Of a stretch of DNA of 64,000 nucleotides, positions 34,743-43,212 are shown piece after piece. Position 1 is the first letter of the stretch; every line of letters starts with the position of its first letter. Origin of the DNA: 2-01-FULL-41-14 sp046317875 (GTDB taxonomy: Bacteria; Pseudomonadota; Alphaproteobacteria; UBA7879; UBA5542); NCBI GenBank assembly GCA_046317875.1, contig JBKCVN010000011.1, forward strand, positions 30,238 to 94,237. The letters run 5' to 3'. A program made the translations under genes and the position numbers. The notes under the pieces were generated by a model. It did not search any database. It had not been told where the DNA came from and saw only the letters and a program-made list of their open reading frames with translations.

Positions 34743-35906
34743 ATGATTTATATCGCAGTAAAAATGCTTATGGGGGATAGGGGGAAGTTTCTGGGAATTC
34801 TTCTTGGCATTTCTTTTGCCTCGTTAATAATGACCCAACAGCCTGGTATTTTCTTAGGCCTTATGACCCGAACATTTAGCCTTATTTCAGATATTGGAAT
34901 TGCTGATATCTGGGTTATGGATCCCAAGGTTAAATTTGTGGATGATAGTAAGCCCATGCCAGCCACCATGGTTTACAGGGTTGCCAGCATTGCAGGTGTG
35001 GAGTGGGCAAAACCCTTATACAAAGGTCTGATTCAGGCCCGCATGCATGGGGGGGATTTTCAGTCATGTATTGTGCTTGGAATTGATGATGCCACCATGG
35101 TAGGGGGGCCCCCGATTATGGTGGCGGGGAAATTGGAGGATTTACGACAAAAGGACGCCATAATTGTAAACCAAGAAGGGGCGGAGGATAAGCTTGCACA
35201 CCCGCCCAAATACAAAGGGGGACCTAGAACCCCGTTACAGGTTGGGGATGTCATCGAACTTAATGATCGCCGTGCCAAAGTTGTGGGTATTGCTAAAACC
35301 ACCCGGACCTTTCAATCTCAGCCCGTTGTTTTCACCACGTACTCAAGGGCTTTGTCATTTGCGCCGCCTCAGCGAAACTCGCTGCCCTTTATTTTGGTGA
35401 AGGTTCAGCCTGGGATTGACCCTCAGGTTGTTAAAAATAAAATTAAATCTATCACCAAAATGGGCGCTTATACACAAAGTGAATTTAAAGATTTAACCGT
35501 TAATTATTATTTAAAATATACAGGAATCCCTATTAATTTTGGGTTCTCTGTCTTTATGGGATTCTTGGTGGGGGCCGTAATTGCGGCCCAAACTTTTTAT
35601 AATTTTACCATTGAAAACCTTAAGTATTTTGGGGTTTTGAAAGCCATGGGTGCTAAAAATCGTACCCTTTTAGGTATGATTTTGGTTCAGTCTGGTTTGG
35701 TTGGAAGTCTGGGGTATGGTTTGGGCCTTGGGGGCACTTATTTGTTTTGGTTATCAGCGGGCAGCAATAGTATTATTGCTTTTAGATTTCCTTGGCAACT
35801 TCTTGTATTTAGTTTTGCGGGGGTCTTTCTTATCACTATTTTTAGCGCATTGCTGAGTATTCGAAAAGTTATTCGGCTTGAACCCGCGATTGTTTTTAAA
35901 AGGTGA
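34743..35906 (+). CDS. ABC exporter permease, FtsX/MacB/DevC type
   Basis: 387 aa. One N-terminal membrane helix (about 15-37) is followed by a ~230-residue periplasmic domain and three C-terminal helices (about 265-290, 315-340, 355-378), the MacB/DevC topology. MGAKNRTLLGMILVQSGLVG is a typical FtsX-domain loop that meets the ATPase. It resembles DevC-type permeases in which the ATPase is a separate protein. It is first of four genes forming an exporter across both membranes. The substrate is unknown. Confidence 0.85.
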   Translation: MIYIAVKMLMGDRGKFLGILLGISFASLIMTQQPGIFLGLMTRTFSLISDIGIADIWVMDPKVKFVDDSKPMPATMVYRVASIAGVEWAKPLYKGLIQARMHGGDFQSCIVLGIDDATMVGGPPIMVAGKLEDLRQKDAIIVNQEGAEDKLAHPPKYKGGPRTPLQVGDVIELNDRRAKVVGIAKTTRTFQSQPVVFTTYSRALSFAPPQRNSLPFILVKVQPGIDPQVVKNKIKSITKMGAYTQSEFKDLTVNYYLKYTGIPINFGFSVFMGFLVGAVIAAQTFYNFTIENLKYFGVLKAMGAKNRTLLGMILVQSGLVGSLGYGLGLGGTYLFWLSAGSNSIIAFRFPWQLLVFSFAGVFLITIFSALLSIRKVIRLEPAIVFKR

Positions 35907-35910
35907 AATA

Positions 35911-36660
35911 TTGGCAGAACCTAGTCTAAACCTTGTGACCTGTTCTAAAATAAAAAAAACCTATGGAGCAGGTCCTAATGCGGTTTTAGCCCTGAGAGGT
36001 GTTGATTTAGATATCAAAAAAGGCGAGCTTCTGATGCTTGTGGGCCCCTCGGGATGTGGAAAAACAACCTTAATTTCAATTATTGCAGCCATTCTTGATT
36101 ATGACGAGGGTGGGTGCACCGTACTGGATAAAAACTTCAAGACGCTGACTGATTTAGAAAAAAGTGATTTTAGGTCTTCTAACATCGGATTTGTTTTTCA
36201 GGCCTTTAACTTGATCCCAACGCTTTCCTCGGCGGAAAATGTGGCGATCCCCTTGATTATTAATAATGTGCCCCGTCTTGAGGCTGTGGATCGGGCGAAA
36301 AACCTTATGGCAGAAATGGGGCTATCGGATAAAGTTGACTCTTTTCCTCAAGATCTGTCCGGAGGTCAGCAGCAGCGTGTGGCTATCGCCCGCGCCCTGA
36401 TTCATGGACCCCAGTTGGTTGTTTGTGACGAACCCACCAGTTCTTTGGATGGGGAAACGGGGAAGAAAATCTTAGAGTTAATGAAGAAAACGATCCTTCA
36501 AAAAGACCGCGCCCTTATTGTGGTGACCCACGATATTAGAATTTTTCCTTTTGCAGATCGTATTGCCCTAATGGAAGACGGCATAATTAAAAAAATTGTC
36601 ACTTCTTATAAAGAGGCGTTGTTGAGTGAAGACCAAGAATTGCTGGGGGGTCAGACATGA
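35911..36660 (+). CDS. ABC exporter ATPase (MacB/LolD/DevA type)
   Basis: 249 aa. Walker A is GPSGCGKTT (about 43-51), the Q-loop FQAFNLIP, the signature LSGGQQQRVAIARAL, Walker B LVVCDEPTSSLD and the switch His in VVTHDIR: a complete, active-looking ATPase. I chose the TTG at 35911 because AAGGTG precedes it and it falls just after the permease stop; an upstream in-frame TTG at 35878 lies within the permease gene. It overlaps the next gene by 4 bp. Confidence 0.9.
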   Translation: MAEPSLNLVTCSKIKKTYGAGPNAVLALRGVDLDIKKGELLMLVGPSGCGKTTLISIIAAILDYDEGGCTVLDKNFKTLTDLEKSDFRSSNIGFVFQAFNLIPTLSSAENVAIPLIINNVPRLEAVDRAKNLMAEMGLSDKVDSFPQDLSGGQQQRVAIARALIHGPQLVVCDEPTSSLDGETGKKILELMKKTILQKDRALIVVTHDIRIFPFADRIALMEDGIIKKIVTSYKEALLSEDQELLGGQT

Positions 36661-37619
36661 AAATAGAGGCTTTGAAGAAATACATAAGTATAGAGAAAAT
36701 ACTTATTTTATGTGCAATTCTCGGAGCTTTAGGGGGGCTGTACATGGTCATGATTGATCGAAGAAAGATGCCCATTTCACAACCCATCATGCCCCCCTCT
36801 TTTGCCCCTTATAAAAACTATATTGCTGCGTCGGGAATTGTTGAGGCAGAAGGAACGAACATATCGATTGGTACTTTTGTCTCTGGCATTGTGGATGAAG
36901 TAATGGTGAATCAGGGGGATCTTGTAAAAAAAGATACACCCCTTTTCTCTTTAGATAAACGTCAGGCAGAAGCAGACTTTGCCATTAAAAAAGCGGCCGT
37001 TGATTTGGCAAAAACAACATGTGATCAGGCATACAGTGTATTAAAAAGCAAAAAACATTTATATGACTTGGTGAAAAATCTTATGAATAAAAACGCTATC
37101 AGCCGAGAAGAGATCATCACCCGCCAGGATAATTTTCTTATTGCGGGTGCAAACTTAAAAAATGCCCAGGCTACTTTGAAAAATGCCCAGGCCGAGCTTT
37201 CTTCTGCAAAAACAAATTTAGATCTTCTGATTGTTCGTGCCCCCTGTGATGGGCAGGTTCTTCAAGTGAACATCAACAAGGGAGAGTTCGTACAAGCCCA
37301 GAATTCTACCAGTCTTCCACCCATTCTATTTGGTAACGTGGATAAGTCTCAGATTCGTGTGGAAATCGATGAAAACGATGCCTGGAAATTTAAGCCTAAT
37401 GCACAAGCTATTGCCTACCTTCGGGGGAACACACAATTTAAAATTCCCCTGCACTATAGCTATACCGAACCTTACGTTGTTCCCAAAACTCAGTTAACTG
37501 GGTTTCCGGCCGAAAAGGTGGATATGCGGGTTTTACAAGTGGTTTATACCTATGATCCAAAAGAATTTTCTGCTTATCTGGGCCAACAACTGGATGTTTA
37601 TATTGAGGTTGCTGAATGA
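36657..37619 (+). CDS. Membrane-fusion (HlyD/DevB-like) subunit of the exporter
   Basis: 320 aa. One N-terminal membrane helix (about 12-31), a lipoyl-like half (IVDEVMVNQGDLVKKDTPL), a helical hairpin of ~90 residues rich in Asn-Ala-Gln (NAQATLKNAQAELSSAKTN) and the second lipoyl half (VRAPCDGQVLQVNINKGEF). This links the inner-membrane pump to an outer-membrane channel. ATGA overlaps on both sides indicate one operon and fixed stoichiometry. Confidence 0.88.
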   Translation: MKIEALKKYISIEKILILCAILGALGGLYMVMIDRRKMPISQPIMPPSFAPYKNYIAASGIVEAEGTNISIGTFVSGIVDEVMVNQGDLVKKDTPLFSLDKRQAEADFAIKKAAVDLAKTTCDQAYSVLKSKKHLYDLVKNLMNKNAISREEIITRQDNFLIAGANLKNAQATLKNAQAELSSAKTNLDLLIVRAPCDGQVLQVNINKGEFVQAQNSTSLPPILFGNVDKSQIRVEIDENDAWKFKPNAQAIAYLRGNTQFKIPLHYSYTEPYVVPKTQLTGFPAEKVDMRVLQVVYTYDPKEFSAYLGQQLDVYIEVAE

Positions 37620-39043
37620 GCGTGAAGCAGCTTTTTCTTTTGTCATTTCTTCTGCTTGCGGGATGTACAATGGGCCCTGACTATAAGCGGCCGGAAATTG
37701 AACTTCCGGAAACATGGCAAAATATCTTGGTTAACGCGGACGTAGAAAAAGAGAATGTGGAGTGGTGGACCCATTTTGAGGATGAGATCCTTATAAACCT
37801 TGTTAATCTTGTTTTAAATCAAAACTTTGATCTTAAGGCTGCCGAAGCCTCTATTCTTCAAAATCAACAGATTTTAGAGGAAGCAAGATCCAATCTTTTA
37901 CCCCTTGTGGATCTTTCGGTTCACACTAGTAAAAATGAATTGAGTAAAAATTATTTCAATGGTGGCATCAGAAAGTATAACTTTTATGGAGCATTACCCA
38001 GCATTCGTTGGGAGATAGATGTTTTTGGAAAACTGAGGCGTGCTAAAGAAGGGGCCCTTGCAGACTTGCAGGCCCAGGTTGAAAATAGTTACGGTCTTTT
38101 TTTAAGTTTGGTTTCAAATGTGGCCGAGAGCTATATTTCTTTGCGCAGTGCTCAGCAGCGTTTAGAAACAGTCTTGAAGCTTGTCCAAGTTTATAAAAAA
38201 ATATACGAACTGACTTTAGAGTTGGAAAGTAGTGGTCTATCTACCGGTATTGATTCAGAGAATGCAAAAAGTGCCTGGGAATCTTATGAGGCATTGGTTT
38301 ATCCCTTGGAGACAGCAATTAAGCGATATATCTACTCGTTAGGGGCGCTAACTTCCCAGGCTCCTGAAGCCCTAGGAACTCTTCTTGGGTCTCCTCGGAA
38401 AATTCCCACAGTGTCACCCACACTTTTTGTTGGATTGCCTTCTGATCTTTTAGAGAGACGTCCTGATATTAGAAAGGCTGAAATGGTATTGGCAAGTGCT
38501 ACAGCCCATATTGGATTTAGAAAAGCAAACTTCTTTCCTTCATTTAGCCTTACCGGTACCTTAGGAGTCGAATCTTATAAAGCCTCTAATTTGTTATCTT
38601 CTAATAGCCTGACCTACGCTTTGGGGGGAGGGCTTAATTGGCATATTTTTGATTTTGGACGCATCAAATCTCAGGTTTTGGCGGCTGAAGCTTTAGAGAC
38701 CCAAGCTTATTTTAATTATCGTCAAACAATTTTAAATGCGTTAGCAGAGGTTGAAAGTTCTCTTGTCGCGTATCAGAACGAGCATAAACGTCAAGAACGT
38801 TTAAAAACCGCTTGGCATGCCACAAAAAAAGCGGCCACCTTAACAAAAGATCGTTATAAAGCAGGCTTATTATCCCAAATTGCTTATTTTCAAATCAGGG
38901 TAGAGGTTTTGAATAAAACTCTGGACTACCTGAGTAGTCAGGAGTTTTTAGCTTTGAATACCGTCAACCTTTATAAAGCCTTAGGCGGGGGCTGGGAGCC
39001 CTATGCCCAAAAGATTTTAGAACAAGATTCCAATCAGGCTTGA
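37616..39043 (+). CDS. Outer-membrane efflux lipoprotein (NodT/OprM family)
   Basis: 475 aa. The signal peptide ends in a lipobox LLAGC with acylated Cys17, then the family start CTMGPDYKRPEI. Two outer-membrane-efflux-protein repeats form the helical barrel; the second has GLPSDLLERRPDIRKAEMVL, a hallmark of the NodT group. It completes the four-gene exporter and supplies a dedicated exit duct instead of a shared TolC. Confidence 0.92.
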   Translation: MSVKQLFLLSFLLLAGCTMGPDYKRPEIELPETWQNILVNADVEKENVEWWTHFEDEILINLVNLVLNQNFDLKAAEASILQNQQILEEARSNLLPLVDLSVHTSKNELSKNYFNGGIRKYNFYGALPSIRWEIDVFGKLRRAKEGALADLQAQVENSYGLFLSLVSNVAESYISLRSAQQRLETVLKLVQVYKKIYELTLELESSGLSTGIDSENAKSAWESYEALVYPLETAIKRYIYSLGALTSQAPEALGTLLGSPRKIPTVSPTLFVGLPSDLLERRPDIRKAEMVLASATAHIGFRKANFFPSFSLTGTLGVESYKASNLLSSNSLTYALGGGLNWHIFDFGRIKSQVLAAEALETQAYFNYRQTILNALAEVESSLVAYQNEHKRQERLKTAWHATKKAATLTKDRYKAGLLSQIAYFQIRVEVLNKTLDYLSSQEFLALNTVNLYKALGGGWEPYAQKILEQDSNQA

Positions 39044-39194
39044 TATTCTTTTTTAGCCTTTGCATCAGATAAAACAGTGACGGTATGATTTTCTGTTATG
39101 TGGTTTGAGATAGGGTCTTGATTAGCAGGGGGGGTGCTAATTCAATTGTGATGGAGCGAAATTATATGATATGCCTTATTTGCGAGGTGATACA

Positions 39195-41264
39195 ATGTTG
39201 AAGGCTCTGTGTTTTATGATTGTGTGGGGTGGGGTGGCGATTTCGGCCCCGATGAATCGTGAATTTTATGCCCAGCAGTTTTTCAGTAGGAATACCAAAC
39301 CCCTTACCAAGGATGGTATCCGCCGGGCTTTTGGTGAACGGTCATTAGAAGACTATGCCAGTATTTGTGATCAGTCCCAGCGGGTGCTGAAAAAACTTCC
39401 CAAGGGAACAAATAAAATTGTTGTGATTTCAGCTGTGGCCGGTGTTCCCCTAGACCGGCGTGAAAATGTCATAGATCTGTTAGATATAATCGAGGAAGGC
39501 AAGGGCCTGACGGTTTCAAGCTGGCTTTATGATTTTAAGGCCTTAGCAGATACCTTGTCATCTCACGAGCCCATCTCGGTATCGCAGATGGTTGCCTTTT
39601 TCCAAAGTCCAGCCGGGCAGAAAATTTCTTCTTCTAAAAAAGAATTTATCCAAAAAGTTATTCAGATACGGGTTGATGTTCGCCCGAACGTTTTAGCCTT
39701 GGCTAGCCGGTTTTTAGAACGACAGCCTGAAGGAGAAAAGCATAGCCCTTTCTATCACTTTGGAGAATATAGTTGTTCTTGGTTGACTATCTTAGGCCGC
39801 GACGGGGATGAACTGGATGAAGAAAGCCTGGGATATGCTTTCGAGTTTTCAGAGTATTTATCTGAACAAGTTGAGATTTGGGCCCAATTTAGGCGCATTT
39901 TGCCGCCTGACCGACCTGGCATCGTGTCTACCATAAAAGAACTGCTGCCCCATTTGAATTTTGCTGCAGGCATTGGAAAATTAGTTCCAGCAATGGTGGG
40001 ATTGGACACCGAAACCCGTGCCAGCTTCCCACAGTTTGTGGCGGATTTTTTGCAAGACGATAAAGGGGATTCGGATCTTTTAACCTCTTTGGCCAAAATT
40101 GGCACGGCCGAGAAAGAAGAAGTGCTTCGTTTATGGCGGTCGCTGCGAGGCATGATCCCCCCTGATCGACAGTATGGAGTTATCTCGACGGCAAAAGGGT
40201 TTGTTGAGATGGAGCCTTTGCATAGAAAACTGGCCTATCCCTTATTGGAAGCTCTTATCAGTCGGGGCCAATGGGTGGGTGAATTCTTTCAAACCCTGAA
40301 AACAAAGATGGCATATGGGAAGAACAAGGAAGAGGTAGCCGATTTACTTCTTCTTTTGCGATCCATGGTGGAAAACCCGGGGTTTGATTCTATTTTTCAA
40401 AAAGGGCACTATCAAGGGCATCCCCTTTGGGATAAACACAAAAAACACCCTACAATGTGGGAACACGGAGGATTTTGGTTTGTTATGGGTAAGGTGACCC
40501 AGATTCCTGAAGCAGATCGACACAGTGTGGTCCGCTCTTTTTCCCAAATTGTGTCTAAAGTACCCGAGGGGATTGGACCTAATGAAGATGCAGAGTCTGT
40601 TATGCACCATGCTTTTAAAGAATTAGAAAAGATCCCCCGGATTGAGAGAGATAAAGTTGTTTCCCAAACCTTAGAGCTTTGCCCTTCCCTTAGGAAAGAA
40701 GATTTGTGGGCTCATGAAAAAAGGTTTCATCCTCTGTTTGAATTGATATCGGTACTAGCCAGTTTTCCACCTGAGGAACGAACAGAGGCTCTTCGAACAT
40801 TTAGAGTGCTGAATAGCCAATGGCATATTAAAAAACCAGCCCACATGGCCAAAATCTTACAACAAATCAGGCCCCTATCTGGTGATGCCCGAGGCAGCCT
40901 AGAGCGCTTGGTATCACAACTTTTCCCCTTGCCCTTGCAGGGCTATTTTGCCGAAAAAACAGAAATTTTCAAGTTGGCCTCATCATTGAATCGTGAGGAT
41001 ATCCCACGTCTGGTAGAGTCTGTACAGGCCCAGATTTCAGGGTCTTTGGGGTCCGCCCTTTTGCGCGATGCGGTGCAGGTGATGAAAATAGATCTGGATG
41101 GGCTAAGGAATCGCTATTTTGACGAGACAAACATATTCCGCGTGTTGAAGGATGAGGTTAAACGATGCACAGATCAGGTGGATCAAGTTATTGGGGTGTT
41201 GTTTCAGGAACAAGGGTTGAAGAGGGAGCCTGCGCCCCAAGTCTATGAATGGCGGATTGATTAA
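39195..41264 (+). CDS. Large exported helical-repeat protein
   Basis: 689 aa from the ATG at 39195, which follows GAGGTGA by 5 nt and begins a signal peptide (about 1-17, VAISAP). The rest is all-helical with degenerate repeats of ~50-90 residues whose start resembles I/LPPxDR-xxVVxxxxxL: LPPDRPGIVSTI, IPPDRQYGVIST, IPEADRHSVVRSF, IPRIERDKVVSQT and FPPEERTEALRTF. This suggests an alpha-solenoid of the HEAT/ARM kind. I know no named family. It is exported but lacks a membrane anchor, so it may be periplasmic or released. Solenoids usually bind proteins; a partner cannot be named. Confidence 0.72.
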   Translation: MLKALCFMIVWGGVAISAPMNREFYAQQFFSRNTKPLTKDGIRRAFGERSLEDYASICDQSQRVLKKLPKGTNKIVVISAVAGVPLDRRENVIDLLDIIEEGKGLTVSSWLYDFKALADTLSSHEPISVSQMVAFFQSPAGQKISSSKKEFIQKVIQIRVDVRPNVLALASRFLERQPEGEKHSPFYHFGEYSCSWLTILGRDGDELDEESLGYAFEFSEYLSEQVEIWAQFRRILPPDRPGIVSTIKELLPHLNFAAGIGKLVPAMVGLDTETRASFPQFVADFLQDDKGDSDLLTSLAKIGTAEKEEVLRLWRSLRGMIPPDRQYGVISTAKGFVEMEPLHRKLAYPLLEALISRGQWVGEFFQTLKTKMAYGKNKEEVADLLLLLRSMVENPGFDSIFQKGHYQGHPLWDKHKKHPTMWEHGGFWFVMGKVTQIPEADRHSVVRSFSQIVSKVPEGIGPNEDAESVMHHAFKELEKIPRIERDKVVSQTLELCPSLRKEDLWAHEKRFHPLFELISVLASFPPEERTEALRTFRVLNSQWHIKKPAHMAKILQQIRPLSGDARGSLERLVSQLFPLPLQGYFAEKTEIFKLASSLNREDIPRLVESVQAQISGSLGSALLRDAVQVMKIDLDGLRNRYFDETNIFRVLKDEVKRCTDQVDQVIGVLFQEQGLKREPAPQVYEWRID

Positions 41265-41568
41265 TCAACCAACCAACCAATAAGTCGGGGATACTGTTGA
41301 AAATTTTTTTAGAAGGTTCCTTTGGAAGAATAAGTAGTGTCTATTTCTCGAGCCCCTAGAGAGCTTTCAGTAGAGTAGTAGATGCAACTCACTCCTGTCT
41401 ATGAGGAAAAAACTGTGATCTAGATTCAATTCTTTTGATTAAAACCCAGGGTTGATTATCTATAGCTTATAAGTAATCCGCTAGTCGGCTAACCCGTTTA
41501 ATCAATTAATAAGAAAAAATAAAGTCAATTTGTGGGGAGGTGGAAAAAGTATTAGGAAAAAGAAAGAA
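41265..41568 (+). other. Intergenic stretch, no gene seen
   Basis: 304 bp between the solenoid protein and tRNA-Asn. It starts with a short tandem of AACC units (about 41267-41280). I see no hairpin-T-tract terminator, no supported ORF and no RNA gene. Confidence 0.5.
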
Positions 41569-41644
41569 TGGCTCCCCGAACTGGACTCGAACCAGTGACC
41601 CAATGATTAACAGTCATTTGCTCTACCGACTGAGCTATCGGGGA
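41569..41644 (-). tRNA. tRNA-Asn (GUU), CCA encoded
   Basis: Read on the minus strand: acceptor TCCCCGA/TCGGGGA, D arm with AGCTCAGTCGGTAGAGC, anticodon loop CTGTTAA giving GUU, T arm GGTTCGAGTCC, then G and CCA. GUU is one of the anticodons modified by Tgt. It is 50 bp downstream of tRNA-Cys on the same strand. Confidence 0.97.
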
Positions 41645-41694
41645 ATACCATGTGTTGGTTTTATCAAATTACCCAACATAAATCCAGCGCTTTT

Positions 41695-41768
41695 TGGAGG
41701 CCGGGACCGGAATCGAACCAGCGTACAAGGATTTGCAGTCCTCTGCATCACCACTCTGCCACCCGGCC
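41695..41768 (-). tRNA. tRNA-Cys (GCA), CCA encoded
   Basis: Minus strand: acceptor GGCCGGG/CCCGGCC, anticodon loop CTGCAAA giving GCA, T arm GGTTCGATTCC, discriminator U followed by CCA. The U73 discriminator is expected for bacterial tRNA-Cys. It precedes tRNA-Asn, so the two are likely one transcript. Confidence 0.97.
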
Positions 41769-41783
41769 ATGGCGCTAGAGCCT

Positions 41784-41813
41784 AATAAAGTCATATTTTT
41801 CCAAGGTCGTCAA
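41784..41813 (-). promoter_or_regulatory. Candidate promoter of the tRNA-Cys/tRNA-Asn unit
   Basis: On the minus strand TTGACG (41813-41808), an 18-nt spacer, then TTTATT (41789-41784), about 15 nt before the tRNA-Cys 5' end. The -10 match is modest. Confidence 0.45.
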
Positions 41814-41873
41814 GGTAGTTTATCTTGAGTTTTTAAAGAAGGGGGGTAGAATAAGCAAAAAGGATCCTAATTT

Positions 41874-42134
41874 ATGCATCAGCAATTAACCCTTATGACT
41901 TCGGTCGTGAGCGATCTAAAAAGATCACTTCATCTTTATCAAGAGGTTTTAGGATGGAAACGGTCTGACCGCAGCAATCAAAATATAGTTTTTTCAAATA
42001 GGTGGAATTTTTTTTCTTTATCTTAAACAATTATTGACCCAGGGTGCTTGCCTATCCAATTCTGTTAGTTTTGCGAGATGGAACCTATTTCAGACTTTAA
42101 AATATAAAGAGGGGAAGTTTGTCTTCCATAAAGT
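41874..42134 (+). pseudogene. Decayed VOC (glyoxalase/bleomycin-resistance) family gene
   Basis: From the ATG at 41874 the frame reads a VOC-family N-terminus (MTSVVSDLKRSLHLYQEVLGWK, then RSNQNIVFS) and stops at 42024-42026. One base shift near a T run (about 41990) continues the homology as FQIGGIFFLYLK and stays open past 42120, but without the rest of the domain. The frame then meets the PCMT gene start. I read this as a frameshifted, 3'-truncated relic whose end was lost or overwritten. Confidence 0.72.
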
Positions 42135-42794
42135 ATGCCATTTGATATTCGACATCACCATGTTCTAGAGCGCCAAATTGCCGCGTACGGTAACTTTGAT
42201 CCCTTTATTATGGAACGCTTTGAAAAGACCCCCCGCAGCTTTTTTATGCCGCCGGACTTGGTCCACAGGGCCTATGTGGAAGACATATTACCCCTTTCGG
42301 ACACGCGTGCTGTGATGATGCCCTTAAGCTTAGCCAAGCTGATGACCCATTTACCCCAGGCTTTGGAAAAAAACAGTATGGTGGTGGGGGGCAATACGGG
42401 ATATGCTGCGGCTATTTTAAGCCATCTGGTATCATCCTTATTTTTATTAGAATCCGATGAACGGTTTTTAGAAACGGCCCAAGCGGGCTTCAGTGCCTTG
42501 CATATCGACAATGTGGTGGTATGCCCCGGACCGTTGAAGGAAGGGTTGATGCGCCAAGGGCCCTTTCACTTTATTCTTATTGAGGGAGCCGTTGAATATG
42601 TGCCCAGCTGTTTTTTTGACCAATTATCAGACGATGGTTTAGGGGTATTTGCGTGCCAGTTTAAGGGCTTGCCCGTGGGGATGATGACCCGTTTCCAGCG
42701 CAACAAACAAGGGGTTGTTACAAAAAAAGAATTATTTGAAATGCCCGCTTATCCTTTGAAGGATTTTTTTCATCCCCCCCGCTTCGAGTTTTAA
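42135..42794 (+). CDS. Protein-L-isoaspartate O-methyltransferase-like protein
   Basis: 219 aa of the PCMT family: N-terminal MVERQ-like segment (HHVLERQIAAYG), PRSFFMPPDLVHRAYVEDILPL, then a SAM-binding fold. The usual glycine loop (xGxGxG) is replaced by VVGGNTGYAAAILSHL, and the acidic ribose residue lies in LLESDERF. Many alphaproteobacteria carry this divergent PCMT beside a rhodanese and tolC; here the rhodanese follows by 1 bp but no tolC does. Repair of isoaspartate is the family role, but activity of this divergent branch is not certain. Confidence 0.85.
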   Translation: MPFDIRHHHVLERQIAAYGNFDPFIMERFEKTPRSFFMPPDLVHRAYVEDILPLSDTRAVMMPLSLAKLMTHLPQALEKNSMVVGGNTGYAAAILSHLVSSLFLLESDERFLETAQAGFSALHIDNVVVCPGPLKEGLMRQGPFHFILIEGAVEYVPSCFFDQLSDDGLGVFACQFKGLPVGMMTRFQRNKQGVVTKKELFEMPAYPLKDFFHPPRFEF

Positions 42795-42795
42795 T

Positions 42796-43113
42796 ATGAA
42801 TTTAGAAATTTCGGTGCAGGATTTATCTGCCATAAAGGCCAGGAATCCTTCTGTGGTGATCTTAGATGTGCGCGAAGGGTGGGAATTGCAAAAAGCAAGC
42901 CTCCCAGGTACCTTGCATATCCCCTTGGGCGAATTAATGATAGCCAAGGACCGATTGCCCAAAGATCTGCCCATTTATGTGCTATGCCACCATGGGGTGC
43001 GTAGTCTTAAGGCCACCCTATGGCTGAGGCAAGATGGGTATGAAGCGTACAGCGTGAAGGGTGGTATTCATGCCTGGGCCCGCGACATAGATCCCTCGGT
43101 GGGAATTTATTGA
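42796..43113 (+). CDS. Single-domain rhodanese-like sulfurtransferase
   Basis: 105 aa, one rhodanese domain: VVILDVREGWELQKASLPGTLHIPLGEL at the start, active-site loop LCHHGVRS with Cys near residue 75, and the end GYEAYSVKGGIHAWARDID. Likely GlpE-like handling of persulfide sulfur in the cytosol; the physiological donor is unknown. It starts 1 bp after the PCMT stop, so it is co-transcribed and probably coupled. It converges on the porin gene across a terminator. Confidence 0.92.
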   Translation: MNLEISVQDLSAIKARNPSVVILDVREGWELQKASLPGTLHIPLGELMIAKDRLPKDLPIYVLCHHGVRSLKATLWLRQDGYEAYSVKGGIHAWARDIDPSVGIY

Positions 43114-43161
43114 TTAAAGCTGGGCAACTGGTCGTTAATTCTTAATTTAATATTGTTCCAT

Positions 43162-43191
43162 AAAAAAAAGGGCCCCGAAGGACCCCTTTTT
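43162..43191 (-). terminator. Porin terminator with UUCG tetraloop
   Basis: Minus strand: GGGTCC-TTCG-GGGCCC forms a 6-bp stem (one G-U) capped by C(UUCG)G, the very stable tetraloop, flanked by A and T runs that extend the stem and give the U tract. Confidence 0.9.
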
Positions 43192-43212
43192 GGTGATTCA
43201 ACCCAGAATCGA

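Noticed and set aside
41267..41280. AACC tandem as a CRISPR or structured repeat
   Set aside because: Units of four bases and only a few copies; no spacers.
41540..41785. Open frame on the plus strand covering the two tRNAs
   Set aside because: It runs through two clear minus-strand tRNA genes; the tail resembling hypothetical proteins is the well-known tRNA antisense artefact.
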